Part shown: positions 38,506-49,527 of the stretch, piece by piece | How positions within the stretch are numbered: position 1 is the first letter of the stretch | Layout: every line of letters starts with the position of its first letter | DNA from: Arenimonas maotaiensis | GTDB taxonomy: Bacteria > Pseudomonadota > Gammaproteobacteria > Xanthomonadales > Xanthomonadaceae | NCBI RefSeq assembly: GCF_014638745.1 | Contig: NZ_BMFO01000002.1 | Span: 434,001-498,000 of the forward strand | DNA length: 64,000 nt | Direction: 5' to 3' | Notes under the pieces: generated by a model | Database searches by the model: none | What the model saw: only the letters and a program-made list of their open reading frames with translations | What the model was told of the DNA's origin: nothing | Made by a program: the position numbers and the translations under genes

Positions 38506-39711
38506 ATGTCCCACCTCGATACCCTCAGCGTCCACGCCGGCCGCGAAGACTTCAGCCGCCTCGGCGTGCATGCGCCGCCGATCGACCTGTCGACCACCTA
38601 TCCGACGCCTGACTTGGGCATCGGAACCGCCAGTTTCGACGCCTTGGTGGCCGGCGAAGCCTCCGCCGCCAACCCGATCTACGCGCGCTTGCACAATCCG
38701 ACCGTGGCGCGGGTGGAATCGGCCATCGCGCAGTTGGAAGGCATGGACGCCTGCGTGGCCTACGGTTCGGGTATGGCCGCGCTGACCGCCGTGCTGTTGG
38801 ACGCCAAGAGCCGCGGCAACCATGTGCTGGCGGTGCGCCCGCTGTACGGCACCGCCGATCATCTGCTGGCCTCCGGCCTGTGCGGGCTGGAGACCGAATT
38901 CGTGGCGGCCGACGACATTGCCGCCAAACTGCGGCCCGACACCGCCCTGGTGATCATCGAAACGCCGGCCAATCCGACCTTGCAGTTGGTCGATATCGCC
39001 GCGGTGGTGGCCGCCGCCGGCAGCGTGCCGGTGCTGGTCGATTCCAGCTTCGCGCCGGCCTGCATCCAGCGCCCGGCCGAACACGGCGCGGCGTACGTGC
39101 TGCACAGCGCCACCAAGTTCCTGTCCGGCCACGGCGACGTGATCGCCGGCGTGGTCAGCTGCAGCGAAGCACGTGCTAAACCGCTGCGCACCGTGCGCGC
39201 CGCCACCGGCGCGCTGCTGCATCCGTTGGCCGCCTATCTGCTGCACCGCGGGCTGGCCACGCTCAACCTGCGGGTCGAACGCGCGCAGGCCAACGCGCAG
39301 ACCATCGCCGAGCGCTTGGCCGCGCATCCGGCGGTGGCCGCCGTGCATTTCCCGTTGCTGCATGACGGCGCGCAGGCGGCGATCTATCGCAAGCAGATGC
39401 GCGGCCCGGGCGCGTTGCTGGCGTTCGAATTGGCGCAGGGCTATGCCGGCGCGGCGGCCATGCTGGCGGCGGTGCGTCTATGCACGCCGGCGGTCAGCTT
39501 GGGTTCGGTCGATACCCTGATCCAGCATCCGGCCGGTTTGACCCACCGCGTGGTGTCGGAAGCGGCGCGCGCGCAGCACGGCATCGGCCCCGGCCTGATC
39601 CGGTTGTCGGTCGGCATCGAACACGTCGAGGACATCTGGGCCGATCTGGCCCGGGCGCTCAACGCAGCTGTTTCAGCCGGTACAGCGCCTCGAGCGCTTG
39701 CTTCGGCGTAA
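38506..39711 (+). CDS. PLP-dependent Cys/Met-metabolism lyase (methionine gamma-lyase-like)
   Basis: 401 aa from ATG 38506, with GGAG seven bases upstream. It is a Cys/Met-metabolism PLP enzyme: phosphate-binding [13 protein letters not shown] and YGSGMAAL, and the PLP lysine in [14 protein letters not shown]. The ending [19 protein letters not shown] resembles methionine gamma-lyases. However, the active-site cysteine of classical MGL (LYGC) is Thr here (LYGTADHLL), so cystathionine gamma-lyase or gamma-synthase activity cannot be excluded. Its 3' end overlaps the convergent mutS gene by 53 bases. Confidence 0.85.
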   Translation: MSHLDTLSVHAGREDFSRLGVHAPPIDLSTTYPTPDLGIGTASFDALVAGEASAANPIYARLHNPTVARVESAIAQLEGMDACVAYGSGMAALTAVLLDAKSRGNHVLAVRPLYGTADHLLASGLCGLETEFVAADDIAAKLRPDTALVIIETPANPTLQLVDIAAVVAAAGSVPVLVDSSFAPACIQRPAEHGAAYVLHSATKFLSGHGDVIAGVVSCSEARAKPLRTVRAATGALLHPLAAYLLHRGLATLNLRVERAQANAQTIAERLAAHPAVAAVHFPLLHDGAQAAIYRKQMRGPGALLAFELAQGYAGAAAMLAAVRLCTPAVSLGSVDTLIQHPAGLTHRVVSEAARAQHGIGPGLIRLSVGIEHVEDIWADLARALNAAVSAGTAPRALASA

Positions 39712-42238
39712 GTTCGTCCGGCTCCAGCGCGTCCACGGCCTTGGCCAAGGCGTCGTCGGGCACGAACAGGCCGAGCTGTTGCGGATTATCCAAGGCCTCG
39801 GCCTGCAGGTCGAGTGCCGGCCGCGACTTGCTTTCCAGTTGCGTCAAGGCCTGCTTGGCGCGGCTCAGCACCGGTTTCGGCAGGCCGGCCAAGGCCGCCA
39901 CCTGCAGGCCGAAACTGCGGTTGGCCGGACCGTCCTTGACCGCGTGCATGAAGATCAGCCGGTCGCCGTGCTCGACCGCGTCGAGGTGCACGTTGCGCAC
40001 GCCCGGATGCGATTCCGGCAGCGCGGTCAATTCGAAATAGTGGGTGGCGAACAGGCAGTAGGCGCGGTTGTCGGCGCTCAGCGCCTCGGCGCAGGCCTGC
40101 GCCAGCGCCAGGCCGTCGTAGGTCGAAGTGCCGCGGCCGATTTCGTCCATCAGCACGAACGAACGGGCGCTGGCGTTGCGCAGGATGAAGCTGGTCTCGG
40201 CCATCTCGACCATGAAGGTCGATTGCCCGCGCGCCAGGTCGTCGCCGGCGCCGATGCGGGTCAGGATGCGGTCGATCGGGCCGATTTCGGCGGCGTCGGC
40301 CGGCACGAAGCTGCCGATGTAGGCGAGCAGGATGATCAACGCGTTCTGGCGCATGTAGGTGGACTTGCCGCCCATGTTCGGACCGGTGATCAGCAGCATG
40401 CGGCGTTCGCCGTCCAACACCAGGTCGTTCGGTTCGAACGGCTGTTCGCGCACATGTTCCACCACCGGATGGCGGCCGCGCAAGATGCGGATGCCGTCTT
40501 CGGCGCGCAGGTGCGGGCGGCACCAGTCCAGCGATTCGGCGCGTTCGGCGAAGCAGGCCAGCACGTCGCATTCGGCCAAAGCCTGGGCGCAGGCGCGCAG
40601 GGCCGGCAGATGGCCGTTCAATTCGTCCAGCAGTTGTTCGTACAACAACCGCTCGCGGGCCAAGGCGCGCTCGCGCGCCGACAGCACCTTGTCCTCGAAG
40701 CCCTTCAGTTCCTCGGTGATGAAGCGCTCGGCGCCGGTCAGCGTCTGCCGGCGGGTGTAGTGCGCCGGCGCCTTGTCGGCCTGCCCCTTGCTGATCTCGA
40801 TGTAATAGCCGTGCACCCGGTTGTAGCCGACTTTGAGCGTGGCGATGCCGGTGGCGGCCTTCTCGCGCGCCTCCAGGTCGATCAGGAACTGGTCGGCATG
40901 GGTCGAGAGCTGGCGCAGCTCGTCCAGCTCGGCGTCGAAGCCGGGCGCGAACACGCCGCCGTCGCGCAGCAGCACCGCCGGCTGTTCCAGCAACGCGCGC
41001 TCCAGATGCGCGGCCAGTTCCGGATGCTGCACCATCACCGCGCACAGTTCGCGGATGCGCGGCGCGTCGCAGCCGGCGAGCAGGGCGTGGATGTCCGGCA
41101 GTTTCTTCAGGCCGTCGCGCAGGGTGCTGAGGTCGCGCGGGCGCGCGCTGCGCAGGGCGACGCGGGTCAGGATGCGCTCCAGGTCGCCGATGCCGCGGAA
41201 CACGGCGCGCAGGCTGTCGTGCAGGCCGGCGTCCAGCAGGCTCTGCACCGCGGCATGCCGGTTGCCGACCACCGCCGCGTCGCGCAGCGGCCGATGCAGC
41301 CAGCGCCGCAGCAGGCGTCCGGCCATCGGGCTGCAGGTGCTGTCGAGCACGCCGAGCAGGGTATGCTGCAGCTGGCCGTCGAAGCGTTCGTCCAGCTCCA
41401 GATGCCGGCGGGTGGCGGCGTTCATGGCAATCGCCTCGTCGGCAATCTCCCATTGCAGCGAGCTCAGGTGCGGCAGACGCTGTTTCTGGGTTTCTTCCAG
41501 ATAGCCGAGCAGGGCGCCGGCGGCGCCGATCGCCAAGGCGTTGGCCGCGCTTTTTTCAGCCAGCCCGAAGCCGGACAGATCGGCCACGCCGAAGAACTGC
41601 AGCAATTGCCGAGTGCCGGTGTCGGCGTCGAAATACCAGACCGGACGCCGGCGCAGGCCTTTGGTTCCGGCCAGCTGTTCGGCCAGCGTCTCGTCGTCGG
41701 GAATCAGGATTTCGGCCGGATTCAAGCGCGCCAGCTCGGCCGCCAACTGGTCGGCATCGCCCGCTGTGCTGAGCAGGAAACGGCCGGCCGCGACATCGGC
41801 CCAGGCCAGACCGTAGCCGCTTTTGCCGTGCGATACCGACAGCAGCAGCAGTTCGCGGCGGTCCTCCAGCAACGCCTCGTCGGTCAGCGTGCCGGGGGTG
41901 ATGACGCGCACCACCTTGCGTTCGACCAGGCCTTTGGCCAACGCCGGATCGCCGATCTGTTCGCAGATCGCCACCGATTCGCCCAAGGCCACCAGCCGCG
42001 CCAGATAGCCGTCGGCGGCGTGGAACGGCACGCCCGCCATCGGGATGGCGTTGCCGCCGCTCTGGCCGCGCTGGGTCAGGGTAATGTCGAGCAGGCGCGC
42101 GGCCTTGCGCGCGTCGTCGTGGAACAGCTCGTAGAAGTCGCCCATGCGGAAGAACAGCAGCACATCGGGGTATTCGGCTTTGGCGGTGAAATACTGCCGC
42201 ATCAGCGGCGTGTGCTGGGAGAAATCGTTCGAACTCAT
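39659..42238 (-). CDS. mutS: DNA mismatch repair protein MutS
   Basis: 859 aa. The mismatch-binding Phe-X-Glu is in [14 protein letters not shown] near residue 35. The C-terminal ABC-type ATPase has Walker [14 protein letters not shown] near 615 and the [17 protein letters not shown] block. It recognises mismatches and recruits MutL. It is divergent from pncC with a 50-base gap. Its last codons overlap the convergent lyase gene. The xanthomonad-like order mutS-pncC-lexA-recA is kept. Confidence 0.97.
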   Translation of the reverse strand: MSSNDFSQHTPLMRQYFTAKAEYPDVLLFFRMGDFYELFHDDARKAARLLDITLTQRGQSGGNAIPMAGVPFHAADGYLARLVALGESVAICEQIGDPALAKGLVERKVVRVITPGTLTDEALLEDRRELLLLSVSHGKSGYGLAWADVAAGRFLLSTAGDADQLAAELARLNPAEILIPDDETLAEQLAGTKGLRRRPVWYFDADTGTRQLLQFFGVADLSGFGLAEKSAANALAIGAAGALLGYLEETQKQRLPHLSSLQWEIADEAIAMNAATRRHLELDERFDGQLQHTLLGVLDSTCSPMAGRLLRRWLHRPLRDAAVVGNRHAAVQSLLDAGLHDSLRAVFRGIGDLERILTRVALRSARPRDLSTLRDGLKKLPDIHALLAGCDAPRIRELCAVMVQHPELAAHLERALLEQPAVLLRDGGVFAPGFDAELDELRQLSTHADQFLIDLEAREKAATGIATLKVGYNRVHGYYIEISKGQADKAPAHYTRRQTLTGAERFITEELKGFEDKVLSARERALARERLLYEQLLDELNGHLPALRACAQALAECDVLACFAERAESLDWCRPHLRAEDGIRILRGRHPVVEHVREQPFEPNDLVLDGERRMLLITGPNMGGKSTYMRQNALIILLAYIGSFVPADAAEIGPIDRILTRIGAGDDLARGQSTFMVEMAETSFILRNASARSFVLMDEIGRGTSTYDGLALAQACAEALSADNRAYCLFATHYFELTALPESHPGVRNVHLDAVEHGDRLIFMHAVKDGPANRSFGLQVAALAGLPKPVLSRAKQALTQLESKSRPALDLQAEALDNPQQLGLFVPDDALAKAVDALEPDELTPKQALEALYRLKQLR

Positions 42239-42288
42239 GGGGCTTTTCGCTTATGCTTGAGGCCTAAGTTTACCGCGAGGACGCCCGC

Positions 42289-42792
42289 TTGAACGCTCCT
42301 GAATACGCCACCGACGCGGCCTTGCAGGCCACCGCCCAGCAGTTGGGCGAGCGCCTGAAGGCCGAGCATCTGACGCTGTGCACCGCCGAGAGCTGCACCG
42401 GCGGCTGGATCGCCAAGATCCTCACCGACATTCCGGGCAGTTCGGCCTGGTTCGACTGCGGCATGGCGGCTTACAGCTACGAAGCCAAGCAGGCGTTGTT
42501 GCGCGTGCGTCCGGAAACCCTGATGGAACACGGCGCGGTCAGCAAGGAAACCGCGCTGGAGATGGTGTCCGGCGCCTTGATCACCTCGGGCGCCAGTCTG
42601 GCGGTGGCGGTCACCGGCATCGCCGGCCCGGGCGGCGGCCTGCCGGGCAAGCCGGTCGGCACGGTCTGGATCGCCTGGAAGCGGCGCGGCCAATATCCGA
42701 AGGCCGAGGTGTTCCACTTCGACGGCGACCGCGAGGCGGTGCGCCGTCAGACCGTGGCCGAGTCCCTGCGCGGCCTGATGGCGTTGGCTTGA
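42289..42792 (+). CDS. pncC: Nicotinamide-nucleotide amidase PncC (CinA C-terminal domain)
   Basis: 167 aa with a TTG start (42289) preceded by GAGGA at seven bases. It consists only of the CinA C-terminal deamidase domain: LCTAESCTGGWIAKILTDIP, YSYEAKQALLRV and AVTGIAGPGGG. It converts nicotinamide mononucleotide to nicotinic acid mononucleotide in NAD recycling. It was formerly called competence/damage-inducible protein. It stands alone, not cotranscribed with lexA. Confidence 0.93.
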   Translation: MNAPEYATDAALQATAQQLGERLKAEHLTLCTAESCTGGWIAKILTDIPGSSAWFDCGMAAYSYEAKQALLRVRPETLMEHGAVSKETALEMVSGALITSGASLAVAVTGIAGPGGGLPGKPVGTVWIAWKRRGQYPKAEVFHFDGDREAVRRQTVAESLRGLMALA

Positions 42793-42796
42793 GGCC

Positions 42797-43345
42797 TCAG
42801 CGGCCGTAATAGGCGGTGAAACTGGCCGAACCGAGCTTGTTGGCGTTGATCATGTAGCCGATCAGCGCGGCGGTGGCGCCCTCGGGAATCTCCAGCCGCT
42901 CGGTCTTCAGCGCGTGTACGGTGAAGATGTAGCGGTGCGGTTTGTCGCCGACCGGCGGGCAGGCGCCGCCGAAGCCGACGCTGCCGAAGTCGGTACGGCC
43001 TTGGGCCGCGCCCGCCGGCAATCCGGCGAAATCGCCGCTGCCGGCGCCTTCCGGCAGCGAATTCACCTTGGCCGGAATGTTGTACACCACCCAGTGCCAC
43101 CAGCCCGAGCCGGTCGGCGCGTCCGGGTCGTACACGGTCAGCGCATAGCTCTTGGTGCCTTCCGGCGCGCCTTGCCACGCCAACGCCGGCGAGACGTTGC
43201 CGCCGCTGCAGCCGAAACCGTTGAACACCTGCGTGTCGGTCAGGGTGGCGCCGGGCTTGATCTGCGCACTGCTCAGGCTGAAATCCGTGGCCATGGCGGT
43301 CGAGGCGGCAAGGGAAAGGGCGAGGGCGGCGAGGCGAAGGCTCAT
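42797..43345 (-). CDS. Exported YbhB/YbcL-type PEBP (Raf kinase inhibitor-like) protein
   Basis: 182 aa with a signal peptide (MSLRLAALALSLAASTAMA). The phosphatidylethanolamine-binding-protein fold shows both signature loops: YDPDAPTGSGWWHWVVYNIP and FGGACPPVGDKPHRYIF. Bacterial members bind anionic ligands, and no cellular role is established. It is convergent with pncC (4-base gap) and divergent from lexA. Confidence 0.9.
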   Translation of the reverse strand: MSLRLAALALSLAASTAMATDFSLSSAQIKPGATLTDTQVFNGFGCSGGNVSPALAWQGAPEGTKSYALTVYDPDAPTGSGWWHWVVYNIPAKVNSLPEGAGSGDFAGLPAGAAQGRTDFGSVGFGGACPPVGDKPHRYIFTVHALKTERLEIPEGATAALIGYMINANKLGSASFTAYYGR

Positions 43346-43435
43346 GGCGGTACTCCGGTGGTTGATGACGATGAAACGGATTATAGAGCGGTGGCCGCCG
43401 GGAGCCTGTGAAAGCCGGCCGCCGAAAATTTCTGC

Positions 43436-43463
43436 TTGACAGATGCATTATTGTTAGTAGTAT
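43436..43463 (+). promoter_or_regulatory. lexA promoter (-35 and -10)
   Basis: A perfect TTGACA (43436-43441), a 16-base spacer and TAGTAT (43458-43463). The -10 lies inside the LexA operator. A start 6-9 bases downstream falls at about 43470-43472, where the lexA ATG begins, so the mRNA may have no leader. Confidence 0.75.
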
Positions 43464-43472
43464 TACTACTCA
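43454..43472. promoter_or_regulatory. LexA operator (SOS box, Xanthomonas type)
   Basis: TTAGTAGTATTACTACTCA is an imperfect palindrome that differs at only two places from TTAGTAGTA-A-TACTACTAA, the LexA site of Xanthomonas, and is unlike the E. coli CTGT-N8-ACAG box. It covers the -10 and the start point of lexA, so binding would block transcription (autorepression relieved by RecA). Confidence 0.9.
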
Positions 43473-44125
43473 TGGATATCTCAAGCGCCCAACAAGCCAT
43501 TCTCGCCTTCATCGCCCAACGCATTGAAGCGGAGGGCGTGCCGCCCTCGCAGACCGAAATCGCCAACGCCATGGGCTACCGCGGCGTGCGCGGGGCGCAA
43601 TACCATTTGGATATCCTCGAACATGCCGGATACATCCGCCGCCTGCCCGGACAGGCGCGCGGCATCCGCCTGTGCCATCCGCAGTCCGATGAGGACGTGG
43701 AGATTCCCCTGCCTCGTCCTCGGGAGGAATCGGCCGGCGATGCCCTGCGTTTGCCTGTCTTAGGGCGGGTGGCGGCCGGCCTGCCCATCGGCGCCGACAT
43801 CCCGTCCGACGATTTCGTGCTGTTGGATCGGGCGTTCTTCTCGCCGGCGCCGGATTACCTGCTGAAGGTCAAAGGCGATTCGATGCGCGATGACGGCATC
43901 TTCGACGGCGATCTGGTCGGCATCCACCGCACCCAACAGGCGGTCAACGACCAGATCGTAGTCGCCCGGCTGGACGACGAAATCACCATCAAGCGCCTGC
44001 GCATCGCCAAGAACGGCATCCGGCTGTTGCCGCGCAATCCCGATTTCAAGCCGATCGACGTCCGTCCCGACCAGGACTTCGCCATCGAAGGCCTGTATTG
44101 CGGCCTGATCCGCCCGTCGCGATGA
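43472..44125 (+). CDS. lexA: SOS repressor LexA
   Basis: 217 aa from ATG 43472, directly after the operator. An N-terminal winged helix (QTEIANAMGYRGVRGAQYHL) contains the recognition helix. The self-cleavage site Ala102-Gly103 is in GRVAAGLPIG, and the catalytic dyad is Ser137 (GDSMRDDGIF) and Lys174 (EITIKRLRI). No SD precedes this ATG, and the next in-frame Met (residue 34) would destroy the DNA-binding domain. The frame extends 12 codons upstream through the promoter, which is rejected. It represses SOS genes until RecA filaments trigger cleavage. Confidence 0.95.
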   Translation: MDISSAQQAILAFIAQRIEAEGVPPSQTEIANAMGYRGVRGAQYHLDILEHAGYIRRLPGQARGIRLCHPQSDEDVEIPLPRPREESAGDALRLPVLGRVAAGLPIGADIPSDDFVLLDRAFFSPAPDYLLKVKGDSMRDDGIFDGDLVGIHRTQQAVNDQIVVARLDDEITIKRLRIAKNGIRLLPRNPDFKPIDVRPDQDFAIEGLYCGLIRPSR

Positions 44126-44228
44126 ACCGTTCACGCCCGTTTCCCGCATGCCGCGATACGCTGTTTTCCGACAGCGCGCCGGGCCGGATTCCGGTTCCGG
44201 CCGGCACCCGTCGCCCGAATACTGGTTT

Positions 44229-44267
44229 GCGTAGCGTCTCAGCCTATGCGATGGCCCCGCGCTACGC
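44229..44267. repeat. Inverted repeat in the lexA-recA gap
   Basis: GCGTAGCG (44229-44236) and CGCTACGC (44260-44267) form perfect 8-bp arms around a 23-base centre, 37 bases before the recA ATG. It is followed by TTTCCC on the plus strand. It may form a hairpin in a lexA-recA readthrough mRNA or be an operator. It does not match the LexA site. Confidence 0.5.
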
Positions 44268-44303
44268 TTTCCCTACCACTTCCACACCCTGAGGAACCGC
44301 ACC

Positions 44304-45335
44304 ATGGATGAGAACAAGAAACGCGCCCTGGCCGCCGCACTGGCGCAGATCGACAAGCAATTCGGCAAGGGCACGGTCATGCTCATGGGCGACAAGAACG
44401 TCGAAGCTACCGAAGTGATCAGCACCGGTTCGATCATGCTCGACCTGGCGCTGGGCGTCGGCGGCCTGCCGAAAGGCCGCGTGGTCGAAATCTACGGTCC
44501 GGAATCCTCGGGCAAGACCACGCTGACCCTGCAAACCATCGCCCAGTGCCAGAAGGCCGGCGGCACCGCCGCCTTCGTCGACGCCGAGCACGCGCTCGAC
44601 CCGACCTATGCGCAGAAGCTGGGCGTCAACCTCGACGACCTGCTGATCTCCCAGCCCGACACCGGCGAGCAGGCGCTGGAGATCGTCGATATGCTGGTGC
44701 GCTCCAACGCGGTCGATCTGGTCGTGGTCGACTCGGTCGCCGCGCTGACACCGCGCGCCGAAATCGAGGGCGAGATGGGCGAGATGCAGGTCGGACTGCA
44801 GGCGCGCCTGATGAGCCAGGCCCTGCGCAAGCTGACCGGCAACATCAAGCGCAGCAACTGCATGGTCATCTTCATCAACCAGCTGCGCATGAAAATCGGT
44901 ATGATGATGCCGGGCCAGAATCCCGAAACCACCACCGGCGGCAATGCGCTCAAGTTCTACGCCTCGGTCCGCCTGGACATCCGCCGTATCGGTTCGGTCA
45001 AGAAGGGCGACGAGATCATCGGCAACGAGACCCGCATCAAGGTGGTCAAGAACAAGATGGCGCCGCCGTTCAAGCAGGTGGTCACCGAAATCCTGTACGG
45101 CGAAGGCATCTCGCGCGAAGGCGAGATCCTCGAGCTCGGCGTCGACGCCAAGTTCGTCGAGAAGTCCGGCGCCTGGTACAGCGCGCTCGGCGAACGCATC
45201 GGCCAAGGCAAGGAAAACGCCCGCCAGTACCTGAAGGACAATCCGAAAATGGCCGCCGAGCTGGAAGCCAAGATCAAGGAAAAACTGAAGCCGGTCATCG
45301 TGCCGCGCAAGCCGGTTGAAGACGCCGAAGCCTGA
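44304..45335 (+). CDS. recA: Recombinase A
   Basis: 343 aa. Walker A is [10 protein letters not shown] near residue 67 and Walker B is [12 protein letters not shown]. The DNA-binding loops L1 ([17 protein letters not shown]) and L2 ([20 protein letters not shown]) are both intact. RecA catalyses strand exchange and stimulates LexA cleavage. TGAGGAA lies before the ATG. No LexA-type operator is visible in the 178 bases after lexA, so SOS induction may come from the lexA promoter by readthrough, or from a site not recognised by eye. recX follows after 2 bases. Confidence 0.98.
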   Translation: MDENKKRALAAALAQIDKQFGKGTVMLMGDKNVEATEVISTGSIMLDLALGVGGLPKGRVVEIYGPESSGKTTLTLQTIAQCQKAGGTAAFVDAEHALDPTYAQKLGVNLDDLLISQPDTGEQALEIVDMLVRSNAVDLVVVDSVAALTPRAEIEGEMGEMQVGLQARLMSQALRKLTGNIKRSNCMVIFINQLRMKIGMMMPGQNPETTTGGNALKFYASVRLDIRRIGSVKKGDEIIGNETRIKVVKNKMAPPFKQVVTEILYGEGISREGEILELGVDAKFVEKSGAWYSALGERIGQGKENARQYLKDNPKMAAELEAKIKEKLKPVIVPRKPVEDAEA

Positions 45336-45337
45336 TC

Positions 45338-45829
45338 GTGCGGAAAAAGGTTTCGGAGCTTCCGGCGTACCAGCAGGCCCTTGGTCTGTTGGTACGCCGC
45401 GAGCACTCCCGGCGCGAACTGAAACGTAAGCTGGCGCAGCGCGGCAAGGACGCCGGGGAAATCGACGCGGCGCTGGAAACGCTGTCGCGCCAGGATTTCC
45501 AGAACGACGAACGCTTCGCCCAGGCTCTGGCCAGGTCCCGGCAGTCCGCCGGTTACGGCCCGATCCGCATCCGGGCCGAGATGTCCCAGCACGCCCTGGA
45601 CGGCGAAACCGTCGAGCAGGCCATCTCGGCCTTGGCCTGCGATTGGCTGGATATGGCCAAGGACCTGATCGAACGCCGCTACCTGCGGAAAATCCAGGCC
45701 GATCCTGCGCAGGTCCGAAAAGCGGTCGACTTCCTGCTCCGGCGCGGTTTCGACACCCGCACCGCCTACGCCGCGGCGCGGGTCGCGGACTGGGCCGATG
45801 GAGCGGAAAATCTCCCGGAAGACCCGTAA
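45338..45829 (+). CDS. recX: RecA regulator RecX
   Basis: 163 aa with a GTG start two bases after the recA stop. It has three-helix RecX repeats: LLVRREHSRRELKRKLAQRG, then LSRQDFQNDERFAQALARSR, and the C-terminal RKAVDFLLRRGFDTRTAYAA. RecX binds and disassembles RecA filaments and limits recombinase activity. Such tight spacing without a clear SD suggests translational coupling to recA and a low yield. Confidence 0.93.
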   Translation: MRKKVSELPAYQQALGLLVRREHSRRELKRKLAQRGKDAGEIDAALETLSRQDFQNDERFAQALARSRQSAGYGPIRIRAEMSQHALDGETVEQAISALACDWLDMAKDLIERRYLRKIQADPAQVRKAVDFLLRRGFDTRTAYAAARVADWADGAENLPEDP

Positions 45830-45900
45830 TAAACGGCCGGAATGGTTTAAAATCAAGGGCTAGGGCGCCTGCCGCCGTTCCGCTTCGTTTCGGGTAAAAC

Positions 45901-48564
<2,664 letters not shown>

Positions 48565-48573
48565 GCGTTTGCC

Positions 48574-48594
48574 CTAGCCCCGTTTTGGGGCTAG
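48574..48594 (+). terminator. Hairpin between alaS and csrA
   Basis: CTAGCCCC/GGGGCTAG stem with a GTTTT loop, 10 bases after the alaS stop. No T-run follows, so it may be a weak terminator or an mRNA-stabilising or processing structure before csrA. Confidence 0.55.
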
Positions 48595-48639
48595 CATATG
48601 CGCGAAACCTGATATTCGATTCGATATTTTGGAGTTGGC

Positions 48640-48834
48640 ATGTTAATCCTGACCCGGCGCGTCGGCGAGACACTGATGATCGGCGACAACATCACCGTGA
48701 CGGTGCTCGGCGTCAAGGGCAATCAGGTGCGCCTGGGCATCACCGCGCCCAAGGACGTGGGCGTGCACCGCGAGGAGATTTACCAGAAGATCGGGCGGGA
48801 AACCCCGGCCGAGGACGAGCCGAAAGCGGATTGA
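48640..48834 (+). CDS. csrA: Carbon storage regulator CsrA
   Basis: 64 aa: [48 protein letters not shown]. Strand 1 (LTRR) and the [14 protein letters not shown] region hold the RNA-contacting Arg4 and Arg44-type residues. A dimer binds ANGGA motifs in mRNA leaders and controls carbon flux, motility and virulence genes. The leader contains TTTTGGAGTTGGC before the ATG. The GGAG could also be an autoregulatory CsrA site. Confidence 0.97.
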   Translation: MLILTRRVGETLMIGDNITVTVLGVKGNQVRLGITAPKDVGVHREEIYQKIGRETPAEDEPKAD

Positions 48835-48900
48835 GGTTTACCTCGGCGGCCAAAGGCCGTATCATAGGCGGACGCCGGAACTGCGTTCCGTCGTAACCCC

Positions 48901-48993
48901 GGAGAGATGCCCGAGAGGCCGAAGGGGCTCCCCTGCTAAGGGAGTATAGGGTCAAAAGCCTTATCGAGGGTTCGAATCCCTCTCTCTCCGCCA
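48901..48993 (+). tRNA. tRNA-Ser(GCT)
   Basis: 93 bases with the long variable arm of serine tRNAs. The acceptor is GGAGAGA/TCTCTCC with discriminator G and encoded CCA. The anticodon loop CTGCTAA carries GCT at 48935-48937, and the T-arm has GGGTTCGAATCCC. It reads AGC/AGU codons. Confidence 0.96.
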
Positions 48994-49044
48994 TATTTTG
49001 ATTAGTTGTCGTTCCCAGCGAAGTCCCCAGCGAACACCGCATCC

Positions 49045-49464
49045 ATGACGATCCTTCAGCAAATCCGGGCAGCCAAATACGGTTTCCATGCGGCTTTGCT
49101 GCTCGTCTTCTGCCTGCTGAATGCCGGCCACTTCCAATCGGCCGCCGCGATGCCGATGCCGATGCCGGGCCTTTCCGCTTCCCCGCATTCGGCCGATTCC
49201 GGACACGCTGTTTATTCGGACGTTGAAGACCATGCGGCCGGCGGCCATTTCCCGCATGCCGCTGCTGAGTCGGACGATTGCGGTCCTGTCGATGCCTGCA
49301 AGGTGAAGTGCGCCTGGTTCTGCCAACTCGCGCAGGCCTTGGAGCCGCCCACGGCTGTTTCGTCCGCCTCAATCCGGGTCGCCAGTCGGCCGCCCGTTTA
49401 TCACCCGCATATCCAGTCCAGCTCGCCCGTCGATTTGACGCTCAGGCCACCCATTTCCGTTTGA
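49045..49464 (+). CDS. Small exported Cys/His/Met protein upstream of copAB (CopL-like)
   Basis: 139 aa from ATG 49045. The frame is open from 49006, but that start lies in the tRNA trailer. A signal or anchor helix (FHAALLLVFCLLNAG) is followed by Met-Pro repeats (MPMPMPG), a His-rich stretch (HSADSGHAVYSDVEDHAAGG) and a cysteine cluster (DDCGPVDACKVKCAWFCQL). Size, metal-binding residues and place before copAB match CopL of xanthomonads, which is needed for copper-induced expression. Overall similarity could not be tested, and a simple periplasmic copper-binding protein is the alternative. Confidence 0.62.
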   Translation: MTILQQIRAAKYGFHAALLLVFCLLNAGHFQSAAAMPMPMPGLSASPHSADSGHAVYSDVEDHAAGGHFPHAAAESDDCGPVDACKVKCAWFCQLAQALEPPTAVSSASIRVASRPPVYHPHIQSSSPVDLTLRPPISV

Positions 49465-49527
49465 CGAAAGCGTTATGCCGTGTCGGCTAAGATGCCGGCA
49501 TCCGTTCGTCCACTATCGGAAAAAACC

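Noticed and set aside
39698..42292. 864-aa open frame on the plus strand opposite mutS
   Set aside because: A shadow of mutS codon bias. It shows no motif, no ribosome site and low-complexity composition.
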